Notes: generated from the letters alone by a model not told the origin. Counted from the first letter of the stretch, positions 1 to 29,809 are shown. The stretch: 64,000 nucleotides of DNA from Xiphias gladius (GCF_016859285.1 NC_053401.1:1725969-1789968); one strand, 5' to 3'. A program made the numbers and translations.

Positions 1-200
1 GTAGAAAAGTTAAGATAAATAGAATGACACTACAAAATAAAGGAGAAACAGGAGCGAGATAGAAGAAAATAACTGTACTGATGAGTCGAAGAAGTTTTTC
101 AGGCTTGAGCTTTTATGCGCACGACGAACGTGAGCCTTTAGTTTTTCTTCATACTGATTGATTTGTTGATCAACCGACTTTGCTGTCCCCCTCTCTGCAG

Positions 201-3200
201 GCGTCCTTATCGATGGCCCCGGTCAACATCTTCAGACATGGAGCTGATGAAGAGAAAGCAGAGACTGCGCGACTGGTGTGTTGGCTTATTTGCGTTTCAT
301 GTTTTTATTTCGTTGTTAACTCCTTGAATTAGTAAAATTATTGCTCAATGTTTGTTTTTTAAAATCCACCCATGAAGATTTCGATAAACCCCTGAAACTG
401 TTTCTTTTCTTTGTGCTTTCTCCGCAGTCCTCTTTCGTGGGCGCCATCGCCATCGGGGATCTGGTGAAGAGCACTCTGGGCCCGAAGGGGATGGTGGGTC
501 ATTTCATAACCAACGAGGGTTGTTTCGATTTAACGGATTCCAGTTATTTGAATTTAGATGCTTTGAACCACGGTTTTGGTTCTTGGCAAGAAAAAGAAGG
601 CAGCGCGTTAAAAGCTAAAACCTGATAAGTTCATTCGAACTGCCGCAAACAGTTACTTGTTATAAATGATGAGTCATGGTGTGATTCTTTTGGGTTAAAA
701 GATAAGATTAAATATTTTCACTTGTTTTTTTCTTTTCGTGTGTTTGGAGTTGTTGTGCCTGTTCTTCAGAGCCACCGACTTTAGAAACTAAAAACAAATA
801 AAAACCATTTCTTCTCCCCAGGATAAGATCTTGCTGGGTGGAGGGAGGGGCGCTACAGTGACAGTGACAAACGATGGAGCGACTATCCTGAAAGCCATTG
901 GAGTCGACAACCCTGCTGCCAAAGTTCTGGTTGGTGAGTGAAGATGCTGAACGTCTGGTCATACTGGTCGTACTGGCACCACCGGCCATATGTAGCTGGG
1001 AATCACAATAAGGCTACAACCGACGATATGTTTCATTATCGATTCATTATTTATTTATTTTGGTCCATAAAATGTGGGTAAACAACGAAAAAATACATTT
1101 GTACTAAACCTTTTGTTTGCGTTTGCAGACATGTCGAAGGTTCAAGACGATGAAGTCGGAGACGGGACGACATCCGTCACTGTGCTGGCCGCCGAGCTGC
1201 TGAGGGTAACCACCTGTCATTCTGTCTGTTTGGGATACCTGTCGTTACATGGCTGCGTATCAGAATAAATAACGAAGGCTTAAAGGGTCGAATCACGCAG
1301 CATTTCTGCTGAGGGCAAAGAAAAACGAGTCGCCCCCTTAACCGCTGCTTTTGCTGTCGCAGGAGGCAGAGATCCTGATCGCCAAGAAGATTCACCCACA
1401 GACCATCATCTGTGGCTGGAGGAAGGCGACTCAGGCAGCCAGAGATGCCCTGAGAGAGGCTGCAGTCGACCACAGGTTAGATCTGTACACCAGTGTCAGC
1501 GAAGCAGTTTGTGTCTGGACACAACAACGTGCTGGACAGTAAACATTCGTCATGGAGGAATGTGGGGAAAGCAGCATTTCCGTTAGCAGAGACAAAAAAA
1601 AAAAAACATCTTAGTGTGTTGTGGGAGGCAGAGAAAACCCATTCACCAGTCGCAGAACTGGTACGGTACGAAACAAAGTTCACAATCCAGCTGTTTATTG
1701 ATTAACTGTCCGAAGAGATTTAGTTTGGAGGATTGTCAGGTGCCCACATGAACATCGAAGAAGCCCGTTCCTTGTGAGCTTCTCATTCCACGCAAAGAAA
1801 TATTCCAACATGTATCTGAAGTCAATATGAGCCTTGACGAACGTGTCGTAGACAAATTCCGTGGATGTTTTCCAACTTGGCAGCGTTTTTAGGATCAAAT
1901 TTCCTCTCTGCGTTTCCACAAACAGCGTTTTTGTCCTGTTGAGCTGCAGTGGAAGAAAAACAACGGACAGACGAGTGGTTGTAGAAAGAGAACCACAGTA
2001 ACTCTGGCAGATGCCCACTGCATTGGTCTAACTTGGACTTTTACACACGGGCTTTTGAATGTACTTTAGCGCAGAGAGAGCACAGTAGATTTGGACCCCC
2101 GTCACTTTACGTTGAAATCGCTGTGGGAAGGGATTTTCTCAATGTCCAGTATGAACAGGAGGAGTGATCTCGGCGACCGAAACCCCTTTTTTCATTTCTT
2201 CTTACAAGCACCTGACTGTTGTTTTTAAGACAGACTTGGAAAATTGTGAACCCGTCCTTTAAAGGTTAATTCTTGACTTTGGAAACAGCAGCTGACAAAT
2301 AATAATTAGTTTGACAAAATCAGTTGGTTTCTGAACTTTCATTGCAATCAAGTTGAATTAAAATCCAGCCGATTGAGAGAGAAATGTGTCTATGGCCCCA
2401 AACCCTCCGTTAATGTGTTTTGTTTTTTTTTCTTCCTCTTTCTCCACCTCCCTCCTCTACCTCGTCATCCTCTCTGCTCTCCATAGCAACGACCTGGCTC
2501 GTTTCCAGGAGGACCTGCTGAACATCGCCCGGACCACTCTGTCCTCCAAGCTGCTGACTCACCACAAAGACCACTTTGCCCAGCTGGCTGTCAACGCCGT
2601 CATGAGGCTGAAAGGCTCCGGAAACCTGGAGGCCATCCACGTCATCAAGAAGCTCGGGGGCAGCCTCACCGACTCCTACCTGGACGAAGGTGAGGGCGCG
2701 TGATGTGTGTCAGTCCCCCCCCCAGGCTGGGGTCTTCTCTCTGACTGGTTGCTGTATTGTCACGTGTGTCTGTGTGTGTGTGTGTGTTTTGCTCTATCTA
2801 GGTTTCCTGTTGGACAAGAAGATCGGAGTGAACCAGCCCAAGAGGCTGGAGAACGCCAAGATCCTGATCGCCAACACCGGCATGGACACCGACAAGATCA
2901 AGGTACGCACGCAGAATCTGGTTCCCTCACAGGAAGACTTTTATTGTGACACAGCAGCAGGTAGAGCCGTTTAACATTAAAGGGAAAATCCACCTGTTTT
3001 ACACGTCCAAGCCCGTTTGTACAAAGTCTTGAGTGTCTCCAGAGGGAGTTGTGTGAAATCTGATAAATTGCCTCGAGTGATGTCACCTGAGTCAGCGCGG
3101 GTTAGGTCTGAAGACTAATCTGGGGGTGTGGAGTCGACCAGACCTCAGTAGCCCCCCCATCCTCTCTGCTGCAGGCTACAGGACACACTAGCCACTACTA

Positions 3201-6200
3201 GCTTAACACAGATAAAAACTCAGACCACTGTCGGCGGTCGCCTTGCATTGTGGGTAACACAGGCGGCAGGTTTTGACAAGGAAGAAGAATGTGTGGAATA
3301 AAAAAGACGATATCTCTGCTTCTGCTGCATCGGTTTTTGAGTCCGACGAAGCTGCAGCGGTGAAAGATCAGTCACTTCTCTTTGAACTCTAAGTTTTTCT
3401 AAATAGGGGATTTTGAATAGCTGAGTATCCGGAGACCATTCAGACCCATTCAGGGGACAGTTTATACAAAAGTGAGGTTTTATTTTAAAGTCAAATTGAC
3501 CAGCTGTACATTAAACCTATAGTTAAAGCAGTTCTTTGTTTGTGGTTGTCAACTCTCAGTCGTACCTGTGAGAATGCAACAAATTCTGTTTCGCTGGGAT
3601 CAAACACCTGAATTCAGCTTCAGCTCGTTGGAGAAGCGCTCGAACACTTCTGTTGTTTCTGCCGATGACAGAATCTGAACTAGAAAATAAGTGCGTGTGT
3701 GTGTGTCAGATCTTTGGCTCCAGGGTTCGTGTCGACTCGATGGCGAAGGTTGCAGAGATCGAGCTGGCGGAGAAAGAGAAGATGAAGGAGAAGGTCGAGC
3801 GAATCCTGAAGCACGGGATCAACTGCTTCATCAACAGGTACAAACACACTTTAAACAACTTGACAGGAATCCAGCAGTTACATTTCAAAAATACAGGATC
3901 CAAGTCACACACACTCAGGAGCAACACACAGATGGATGTTGAGCTGCAACAACTAGTCGGTCAGCAGAAACATAATCGGAAAGTATTTAGGTGATCGATG
4001 AATCATTTCCTTTTAAAGCAAAATGCCGAATATTCCTCTGTTGCAGCCGGTCAGTTGTGGGGATTTGCTTCTTTTCTTGGTTTTTATCTGATCGTAAAAT
4101 GAACATCTTTTGGATTTTTGACAAAACAAGCGATTGGAGAACGTCGACTTTAGGAGAGTGAGACACGCGATTAATCGATGGGTTCGTTGTGAAAAGCGAT
4201 CCACGGATTAATCGGTGGTGAAAATCATGGTTAGATGCAGCCCCAGCTGGATATTTTTGTGCAGATGTGACGACGGGGAAAAGCAGGAGAGAGGGAACGG
4301 AGTGAGAAATGAAAGCAGCGAGTGAGTGGTCCACCAGAGGGCGCTGCTTTCGCCCTCGTCCACCACCGGCTGCTGACTGCTGCTCCTTTCTGTGATTCTC
4401 TCTCTACAGACAGTTGATCTACAACTATCCAGAGCAGCTGTTCGCTCAGGCCGGGGTCATGGCCATCGAGCACGCCGACTTCGCCGGCGTGGAGCGCCTC
4501 GCTCTGGTCACTGGTACGTTCACACACACACACACACACACACACGTCCCAGACATTTGAGTAATGTTCTAGTTCCTGAAGATTTTTTTTTTCTTTGCAG
4601 TCTTTACTTTTATTTCTACTTCAGCCTGTTGCGGCTGCTTCACATCTCGCAACTTGAAATAAATGTTGTGAAGAAACGTTTAAAAAGAGCATAAATTCCC
4701 AAACACCTACATTTATTTTGTAAATCATAACCGAACAATTTCAGGCTTCCAGTACGTAACTAATATTTGTCGAGTCAAGATTCAAAGTGTAAAAACCAAC
4801 AGGTCTAACATCCAGCACAAAGCTCTTCTTTTGTAAACTGATGTTATTTACTATAATTTGCTTTTAGAGCTGAAATGTTTACTTGATTAATCGATTAGTT
4901 CATCGACAGATTAAAAAACCAGAACCTACTTAAACAACCAGTGAATCATTTGAGGCAAATTTTAAGCCAAAAAACCCCCAAACTCCGGTTCCGGCCTCTC
5001 GAATGTGAATTTTTGCTGGTTTTCATTTTCCTCTGCTGCAGTAAAATAAATATTCTTGGGTCTTGGGTCGATTCTGAGAATATTTTGATGTTTTTCAGTA
5101 TTTTTCTGACTGATGTACCATTTAATGTAGAAAATAATCAGCAGATTAATCAATAATGAAAATGATTTTTGTTTTTTTTTCAGTTTAAGTTACAGTTTGG
5201 TGAAACATCAGATCGATTACATAGGTAAAAGACTGTGTTGCATCAGTTATTACAATGATTCATAAATTCTGTGTGTGTGTGCGCGCGCCTTCAGGCGGGG
5301 AGATCACCTCCACCTTCGACCACCCCGAGCTGGTGAAGCTCGGTCACTGCAAGCTGATCGAGGAGGTGATGATCGGAGAGGACACACTCATCCACTTCTC
5401 TGGAGTCGCCATGGGTACGAACGCACACACACACATTTAGGCCTTTTCCACCACAGGAACTTAACCGGACCTGAACTTGTAGCTGTTGTCCCAGGTTCTG
5501 CTTTGGTTTCCGCTGCCGCCAACGCACCACCACAGCACTAATCGTCATTTCACTTCCCTTTTATAATGAAGTCTGGTTGACGGGTTCCACGCAGGGTTCC
5601 CACGAGTTCTCAAAAGGTTCAGGTTACAGTTCATCAAGTCCCCGTAGTGGAAAAGCAGCTGTTGTGTATGCGAATGTCGCTGAGGCGTTGACCCCTCCCC
5701 CCTCCCGCCCTCAGGCGAGGCCTGCACCGTCGTCCTGCGAGGAGCGACCCAGCAGATCCTGGACGAGGCGGAGCGCTCGCTGCACGACGCTCTGTGTGTG
5801 TTAGCTCAGACCGTGAAGGAGCCACGCACCGTCTACGGAGGAGGTATGCACGCGCACGCACACACACACAGTACATGATACACACGGTTTCAGATTCAGC
5901 ATGGACGTAAAGACTGTCCCAGGACATGTACAGCTGTACAGCACAACTCGCAGGCAAAGAGCAGTGTGTCTGAGCAGCTCAGCAGTAGGCGGCTTCCCTT
6001 TGCTTAGAGGTGCAGTGACTCTGCTGTAAACCCGTAAATAACCGAGGAGGTTCGAAGGATCAAAGCCACTGAGCCAAATGAAGAACAGTCGGTGCCTGAA
6101 GTCGCACGTGCATTTCTGCGTGCTTGTGTTTTTACTTTTGAAAAGCTAAAATGTACACTAATTTATCTTTTCACCAAAAGAAAAAAAAGTTGTGCCTTTT

Positions 6201-9200
6201 TACCACTTCTTTTTATTAACACCTGTAAAATAAGTAACAATAAAATAAGTTGTTATGGGCATGAAAAAACTGACCATGAAGGGGGGTGGGAACATCTGCA
6301 CCTGTGTTATCTGCTTGTCGTGTGGCACCGATCGGCCCTCACACCTGTACATGCTCCGACCTCCTGTCTCCACCTCCTCGTCAGGCTGCTCTGAGATGCT
6401 GATGGCCAAGGTGGTGAGCGATCTGGCCAACAGGACGGCAGGCAAGGAGGCGGTCGCCATGGAGTCGTTCGCCAAGGCTCTGATGATGGTACGAAACCCG
6501 CCTCTGTTCTCTCTCAAAAGATCATACCGAGGTTTTGGTTTTAGCCCGTTAACTGCTGTAAATCACTGCTGAGCATTTTGAAAACGCATCCTCGGATTTA
6601 GGATCAGTTTCTGTCCTTCCTGTGAAGTGGAAAACTTCAGTGTGTTTTTGTGTTTGGTTTTTTTTGTGAGAACTAATCTTAGTCGTTACTGGAAATTTGG
6701 GTCATTTCTGTGGAATCGCAACAAAACTCGTAAACATGTTTTGGTGTTTCTGTGTTTGGGAGTTTGCTCCGTGTGGGCGCAATAAAACTGGAGAAACCAT
6801 CTGGCAGATTTTGACATTTAATCAGCTGCTCGACTGGTTATTTGACAGTCCGTCGAGCGAAGGACAGCCTGAAAGGTTTTTGCAAGTTTTGACAAACCTT
6901 TTTTCTCACTGTCTCCTCCGCCAGCTGCCGACCATCATCGCCGACAACGCCGGCTACGACAGCGCCGACCTGGTGGCTCAACTGAGAGCCGCCCACCAGG
7001 AGAACAAGACCACCGTTGGCCTGAGTGAGTCGCCGCTGGGCACATGAAACAAAAACACCAGTCTGAATCTCCTCAAAAGCCTCTGCACAAATGATATCTG
7101 TTAAAGCCAGAGTCAATAAGTTGATATAAAGAACGTCAATGACACAAATTCTCCGGTTCCAGCCTCTTAACATGTGGAAATTTGCTGCTTTTCTCCGTTT
7201 TATATTAAAATAAACCGAGTATCTTTGAACTCGGACGGAACGAGACACTCGAAGGCTCGTTTCTACACGTGTTCTGGCGTGTAATGCTGAGCCCAAGTCG
7301 TCGAGAAAGCAGCAGGTTTGACCCGGAGGAGCGAAGAAGGGCGGGTGGTACCGAAGCCCCTGCGGTTCTCACCGTTTCAGCGCCGTGTCGGAGCTCGCCT
7401 CGGGTGAAGGAAAACGCGACGTGACCGGTGACGTCTGAGGCCTCGAACACCGCCGCCGCTTTGTTGGGTCAGAGAGTTTTGAGGTCGGGATCGGTGGCGG
7501 GTATAAGGAGGGAGGAGAATCGCTGAGAAATATGGCGATGTGCGCTGGAAAGACAGTAATCACAAGTATGAGGATATTTCCACCTGATGGAAAGAAATAC
7601 GAGTCCACGGTGACGCTGGGCCTCGACGACACTCGGACGCTTCGTTCATTCAGCAAAGAAATGTGATATCAAGGCCGTTGAGCAATGTTTATATTAACTG
7701 TTTAGTTGAAACACATTTGAAGCAGCGCTTCTAAAAAAAAAGTGTTGCAGATTCAATAAGAACACTCAGCTTCCTTGGACTTAAACCACCACATATGAGA
7801 CTGAGACTGTTTAAATCGGCGAGGGGTTGTAGGGACTCAGCTCCAGACCTGAAGAGCCGCTGTAAGTTCTACAAACCACCAGATGTCGCCGAAGTTGCTT
7901 CGTCTGAAGTCTCGAAGCTTCGAGTCTTTTTTTAATTTTTAGGTTTTTTTTGCTCTTCACTGCTGAGGAGACTTTGCGAGCTAAACTTCCTTTTGAAGAA
8001 CAAAATCTGGAGAGTTGATTTCTCTCTGTGCCGAGGGCTTCTTTTCTTTTGAAAATAATAGTTTCAGTCCCGCAGTAAACCACCACCTGATCCACGTTTT
8101 CTAGTCTTGCCTGTCAGATCTTGCCGTGCACTCGTCTGCGACTTTCTGTAAAGTCGCTGGTCGCCGTGGATTCACCGGTTTGAGGAAAACAAAACAATAA
8201 TGAAGTTGTTTTCAGTGTTACAAGTTTCGACTTCACGAAGCCACAAGCCTTTTCTTAAACAGATGCACGAACCCAGCAGATTAGATTCCTCCTCAGCTGG
8301 TTTCAGACGAGCGCTGACGAGTTTGTGTTTCCCCGCAGACATGTCTGAAGGCACGGTGGGTAACATGGCGGAGCTGGGGATCACAGAGTCGTTCCAGGTG
8401 AAGCGCCAGGTGCTGCTGAGCGCCTCGGAGGCCGCCGAGATGATCCTGAGAGTCGACAACATCATCAAAGCTGCTCCCAGGTCAGTCCTGAAAACCTGCT
8501 GCACACGCTCCACGATAATGCAGGACTTAACCCGTTTTAGTAAAACGATGATGATGATGATAAATCAATATGTGGTGGGCCGCCATGGTCCAGGTTATTA
8601 ATGGGAAACACTGCAGTTGCATTTGTTCATCACTTTGAAGGTGTTTGAGCACTTGGATGCATTATTGTCTTCTGTTTTCAAATGACGTGTAAACAGTGTG
8701 TGTATAGATACCATGTTTACTAATTCTTCTTCTTATCATGTTGTTTCCTTTGTTTTTTGTTTTTCTGGTCTCGTTTTTATAACTTAAAGACCAAAATAAA
8801 ACAAGTCAGTCAAAAGGAAAAAAAAATCCCTAATAAAAGTTCCTGCTTCATTTTAAAGGAAAAAAAAATGCACGTTTCCCGACACCTGATAGTTTTACTT
8901 TGGTAAGAGTGTGAGTTGCTCAGCAGAATAGAGTTTCGTTAATGTAACGCATCCTTACCTGAGACGGAAGCGCCTGATGTCAGCAAAGTTGCTGAATACA
9001 GTAAAAGTACTAACGATAAACATTATTGGATTATTTGACTGATTCAGTGTCGTTGGCTGGTGGAGCTGAAACGATTAATGAATCTGCGGCTCCGGCTTCT
9101 CAAATGTTGCAGATTTAACGCTCTACTAAACCATATGTCTCTTCGTTTTGGACTGTTGATTGGACAAAAAAAAAAAAAAAGACATCGAAAGACGCCACCT

Positions 9201-9487
9201 TGGGCCTCGGGGGCTTTTCTTAAATTATTATTTTTAGGCAAAACAACTCATCGGTTGATCGAGAGAGCTCAAGTGGTGGAGCTGATCCCAACTGTCGCTG
9301 GCTTTTAATGCAACAACAATGCATCCTATTTTATAATTCAGTCTTTTTTAATGTAAAATCTTAATCTGTGGGGTAAAAGAATAAAGTAGCATAAATTGGA
9401 AAATACAAGTGCCTCAGATTTGTACTAAAGTTCTTACTGTTGTTTTGTTTCTGTAGGAAGAGAGTTCCCGACCATCACCCCTGCTAG
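201..9487 (+). CDS. cct2: T-complex protein 1 subunit beta (chaperonin CCT/TRiC), first exon outside window
   Basis: CCT2 is one of eight subunits of the cytosolic ATP-driven chaperonin that folds actin, tubulin and many WD40 proteins. Coding exons read as 201-275, 428-493, 822-933, 1129-1205, 1363-1475, 2487-2689, 2802-2902, 3710-3837, 4410-4513, 5295-5414, 5715-5843, 6385-6488, 6925-7024, 8339-8480 and 9457-9487, all with AG/GT borders and matching phases. They give 534 residues; one missing Met from an upstream exon makes 535, the length of human CCT2. The frame opens with [11 protein letters not shown] and ends [10 protein letters not shown] then TAG. Group II chaperonin motifs are seen: LGPKGM at the exon 428-493 end, TNDGAT, the nucleotide-site GDGTTSVT (exon 1129-1205), and GGGCSEM across exons 5715-5843 and 6385-6488. 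Near identity to vertebrate CCT2 suggests a functional gene. At the 7024/8339 junction the codon reads Asn where human has Asp (LNMSEG). The 5-prime start codon is not in the window. Confidence 0.97.
3967..4245. repeat. Degenerate dispersed repeat with ATTAATCGAT-type ends (MITE-like)
   Basis: Lies in the cct2 intron 3838-4409. It contains several ATTAATCG/GATCGATGAATC words and interior words shared with other copies in the window (4867-5175, 7140-7240, 9056-9290, 59530-59820). This AT-rich, TCGATTAATCGATTAG-containing sequence type is common in teleost introns. The boundaries are approximate and no target-site duplication was identified. Confidence 0.55.
4867..5175. repeat. Second copy of the TCGATTAATCGATTAG-type repeat
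   Basis: In the cct2 intron 4514-5294. It begins AGAGCTGAAATG, carries TTGATTAATCGATTAGTTC, an interior CCGGTTCCGGCCTCTCGAATG segment, and ends with ATTAATCAATAATGAAAATG. The interior CCGGTTC-AGCCTCT word recurs near 7151-7170. The ends are loosely complementary, so a non-autonomous DNA transposon is the likely origin. Edges are approximate. Confidence 0.6.
5441..5656. mobile_element. Short inverted-repeat element (MITE) in a cct2 intron
   Basis: A 216-bp segment in the cct2 intron 5415-5714 starts GCCTTTTCCACCACAGG and ends CCCCGTAGTGGAAAAG; the end read on the opposite strand is CTTTTCCACTACGGGG, so the termini form an imperfect inverted repeat of about 16 bp. The CTTTCCACCACAGGAAC start is a word I associate with Harbinger-like teleost MITEs. 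There is no coding capacity. Confidence 0.6.
9056..9290. repeat. Further copy of the GAGCTGAAACGATTAAT repeat
   Basis: In the last cct2 intron. It begins GGAGCTGAAACGATTAATG, has the shared interior word CGGCTCCGGCTTCTCAAATG, an A-run at about 9165-9180, and ends near CATCGGTTGATCGAGAGAGC. It is the same family as 4867-5175 but is diverged. An interior fragment is also visible at about 7140-7240. Confidence 0.5.
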
Positions 9488-9827
9488 AGGAGGAGGAGGA
9501 GGATGAAGAAGAACGAGGGAGGGGATCACCTTTTGTTATTTATCAACCTCTGTGTAGTTCAAATTAAAGAAACGCTCCGCTGTTTTCTTTTTCTCTGTTA
9601 TTAAACTCACTGTGGAAGCACTGCGCAGGCTAGCTGGCTAACGCTAGCCGACCGTCAGACACGGCCAACCTCGGCGGCTCTGCTAATGCTAGCAGCACCG
9701 AAGGCTAACGGTGGCTACGTGTGAAGCTAATGCAAAACAGTACAGTTTGCGGCGCTAACGTTAGCCAGCTGGCGCCAACAACGCTTAGAAAGGAAGTTTG
9801 GACGTTGTTTTTGTTTACTGAAATAAA
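9488..9827 (+). other. cct2: cct2 3' untranslated region with candidate poly(A) signals
   Basis: Immediately after the TAG stop there is a purine-rich GAGGAGGAGGAGGATGAAGA stretch. A variant poly(A) signal ATTAAA lies at 9563-9568 and a canonical AATAAA at 9822-9827. Between them (about 9627-9765) GCTAGC/GCTAAC words recur, some inverted. The actual transcript end is not determined; the near signal would give a UTR of about 100 nt, the far one about 360 nt. Confidence 0.55.
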
Positions 9828-11009
9828 TGAACCAATCCTCATCAGTAGCTTCGTTTGTCGTCTTAATTTGTCTGTTTTCTTAAAGACGTCTTTTTACTCA
9901 CATTAAGATATTTGTAAATGAAAAAGAAAAGGGGTAATTAGCTGTTTTTATAGGAATTGTCTTAGTGTTGGTGTGTGTAATTTCTGATGATGATGATGAT
10001 GATAATAATAACAGCAGCTTTGCAGCTGTGTTGGCACCAGTCTTTTGACTGCTGCAATTGTGTTCTGAGAGTGGGACATACTGCACCTGTCAGAAACTTC
10101 CAGTTTAGTTTATCAGTGTATAGAAAATAAAGGGGGGGGGAGATCCCCTCTCTCTCAGGTTATTACATTTATGACGCTAACATGACGCCAGTATCTGTGT
10201 AATGACAAGAGAAATTTAGAAATTGAAGGATCCATCAGCCATTTCAGGGAATTCGCTTCGTCGGTCGGTTTCAGGTCTCGTTCCCTTTGGTTCACGTGTG
10301 GAAGGACTAGAGGGAAAGTCTGACTCGTTTCTCAGGAGCTACTCAGTCTCAAAAATCAGCAAAAATCTCAAAAATGTAACGTAAATCTTGGTCCTGTCAG
10401 AGTTAGGGCACTTTCTATGAAGCGTTGGTGTTATTTTGTCCACTGTTTGTCAGTTCACTGTCTGCCTCATCAGTTCAGAGTGACCGAGACCTCAGTGTCA
10501 ACACACTGAAGTTACCCAACCAGTCGGGGGGGGGGGCTCTGTGAAGCTAACCTGCTCGCTGGCAGCTTCTCTTCAACGAACCCCGAGTTTTATTTACACC
10601 TTCACGAAAACAGGACCAGAATCCCGGAGGGACCTTGGTTTGTTGTCTTTACGGACGTTGCCTCTTTCACGGTGAATCGTCATCAGTGCGAGGACGGAGA
10701 CGGTGATCTCCGTCCTCACCTGGTGGATTCCTCCGCAGCCCGGAATAAAATCTACCGACGGTGCGGAAATGACTCCTTCCTGTCACGCCGCCTCACCTGT
10801 GACCTCTCAGGCCTGTAGCCACGTTTAGGCTGCCGGTCTGTTTCATTCAGCAGGAAGTTACTGGTGCAGGGTCTGGGGTGGGGGGGGGTGAGTTTACGGG
10901 GTGGACTTTCTCTCTCAGACTCAGATCCAATCAGAGCATCGGTGAACCCTGATAAACTCCTCAACGGCTGCCAAGCGGCAGTGTGACTGACTGACGGAGG
11001 CAGACAGAC
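9828..11009. other. Intergenic: cct2 3' end to nots start
   Basis: No gene is seen. The stretch holds a (GAT)n/(AAT)n run at about 9985-10012, G runs at about 10131-10140, 10526-10534 and 10877-10887, and unremarkable sequence. The nots promoter should lie in the last few hundred bases. No convincing TATA box was identified, though GATAAAC occurs at about 10949. A small inverted repeat CTGCC-AAGC-GGCAG sits some 30 bp before the nots ATG. Confidence 0.5.
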
Positions 11010-16964
<5,955 letters not shown>

Positions 16965-16992
16965 CCCATCAATAGCTGACAGCTGTGTGATC

Positions 16993-16998
16993 AATAAA
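16993..16998 (+). terminator. nots: nots poly(A) signal
   Basis: A canonical AATAAA lies 28 bp after the nots TAA stop, giving a very short 3' UTR. Confidence 0.7.
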
Positions 16999-18118
16999 TA
17001 TGTAAATTAAAAAGAACCCAACAGCCTTTTTGTAATCCTTGGAAAGGCACCAACACAAACGACAGTCATTCGCAGTTAGATAGCAGCGTTGTGCTTAAGT
17101 TATCCATCAGTCTCTGAGCTATTTTGCAACCTTTGCGTGGAATCTTTCAGTCAGCCATCCATCAGCAGTCCCCAGTCGTAGACCAACCCCCGGTTACATC
17201 GAGGACAAGAGACTGTCACTAGCTAATATGTTGAGTGCTGCCAAGAAGATGTTATTTGGCACTGTTGGTGACCCATCGACAAGTCAATCGTTTTATTCAA
17301 AAAAGTATTTTTTGGTGATTCAGCAGCTGCAACATAGTGTATATTCATTACTTCAGTCACATTTACAAAAAAAACAACAAATACAACAGTCATCACATTA
17401 ACACAGAGGATTTTTTTCTAGAAAATATTTTGTTCTAGAAACCTATAAAGTCCAGCCAATAATCCTGAGCATCAGTACTTTAATGGATCAGCACTCACCA
17501 CAGTTGAGTCCTGGAGTCAATAAGTGTGTTCACCTGAAGATCCTCTAATGGCCACTAGATGGTATCCAGGAAAACTTTGACTGTATTGAAATGAATGGGA
17601 AAACACCCAACTTTTGTCCATAAATACAAAGTCAGCACATTATTTCCACAACAAGTTCAGCTTTTTACTTTTTCTAATGAGCGTTATTTTTTCCATTAAG
17701 AAAATATGAACGCATGAAGAGGCGTATGCATGTAGGTATTTGTCTTGAATGACAGGTGTCCCAACCTTTCACGCTAGGGTTGTTGATCGCTCTTCCCACC
17801 TCTTTTGCCCAAGTTAGGAATTTTTTTGAGCATGAAATTCAACTATTAGGATTCTTTTGTATCTTTATAATTCTTTAGTATACCATCTTTGGGTTAGGGT
17901 TAAGGTTTTTTGTCCCCAAGAACAAAACTGGAAACAGGCGGAAAACCAAAACGCAAGGCTTCAAAACATTCATGGTTGGCATGTCCAGCTTTCCAACCAT
18001 TTGTTGGTTTAAAGCAACAAAATTAAGTAACTTAGAGCTTTCCTCTTGGTCAAAGTTGTGACTTCGCTCTTTGAGTGATGCCATTTCCAGCTCAGTATTG
18101 TTACCGTGTGAGCGGTTC
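16999..18118. other. Convergent intergenic interval between nots and best3
   Basis: No gene is seen. On the minus strand the best3 3' UTR should run into this region; a reverse-strand AATAAA (TTTATT on plus) is at 17292-17297. Part of the interval (about 17537-17700) is a dispersed repeat with a second copy at about 27893-28075. Confidence 0.5.
17537..17700. repeat. Dispersed CTCTAATGGCCACTAGATG repeat, copy 1
   Basis: It shares the words CCTCTAATGGCCACTAGATG, GGAAAACACCCAACTT and CCACAACAAGTTCAGCT with copy 2 at about 27893-28075 (there CCACAACAAGTTAAGCT). Same orientation. It lies between nots and best3. No termini were identified. Confidence 0.65.
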
Positions 18119-28989
<10,871 letters not shown>

Positions 28990-29257
28990 CCTGAGACGAC
29001 CCGGGGCAGGCGGGCAGGCGGATCTGAGGGGAGTCAAGAGTCCCGGTAGTCCCAGCAGTCCCAGCAGTGGCAGTGACAGCCGGGATAATTAACACAACTG
29101 TTGCTATGAATCTAAGCAGTCACTGTCCTTATTTTCAAGGTGTTTCCCTCCCAGAAAAATCCCAAAAGTCTTCGTTGTTCCACAGCGGTGCTTTTCATCA
29201 GGCTTCTTCTTTCCTGATTTGTTTTTGCCAAATGCCAACCAACCACTGCCCCCCACC

Positions 29258-29262
<5 letters not shown>

Positions 29263-29300
<38 letters not shown>

Positions 29301-29365
29301 GCTCTCTCGCTCACTGTTGCTCTCCACCATGATGCTGTACAGTTGCCCAGTAATGCCAGGCAGCC

Positions 29366-29420
<55 letters not shown>

Positions 29421-29468
29421 CCAGAGTTATATTGATGAGCCGGCAAGCTAAATGTAGTCATGTTTCAG

Positions 29469-29529
<61 letters not shown>

Positions 29530-29537
29530 TGTGTGTT
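29263..29537. repeat. Cluster of three microsatellites upstream of best3
   Basis: (TC)n at 29263-29297, (AC)n at 29367-29417 and (GT)n at 29471-29537, all within 300 bp and about 270-550 bp upstream of the best3 start codon. The AC and GT tracts are complementary and 53 bp apart, so they can fold back on each other. Confidence 0.95.
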
Positions 29538-29809
29538 GGCATGGACAGCAGCGGAGATAACCATGTATAAACAGAAACGCCGTCAGCCACAACATGATGT
29601 CATACCGGTTGGTGTTAGTCACGACCAGCCAATCGGAGAGAAGCAGAATCATTTCAGCACCAATCATTTTACTTTGGTTGTACTGTTTAAAACTGGAGGA
29701 CAAGAACATAATGATAATAAAAAAAACACACATTTGTGTAAAGCTTCTCCGTTAATATAGCAGAGGAGAAATGTCCATTGTGTAGCTGAAGGGCTCTGAA
29801 ACCACAGGG

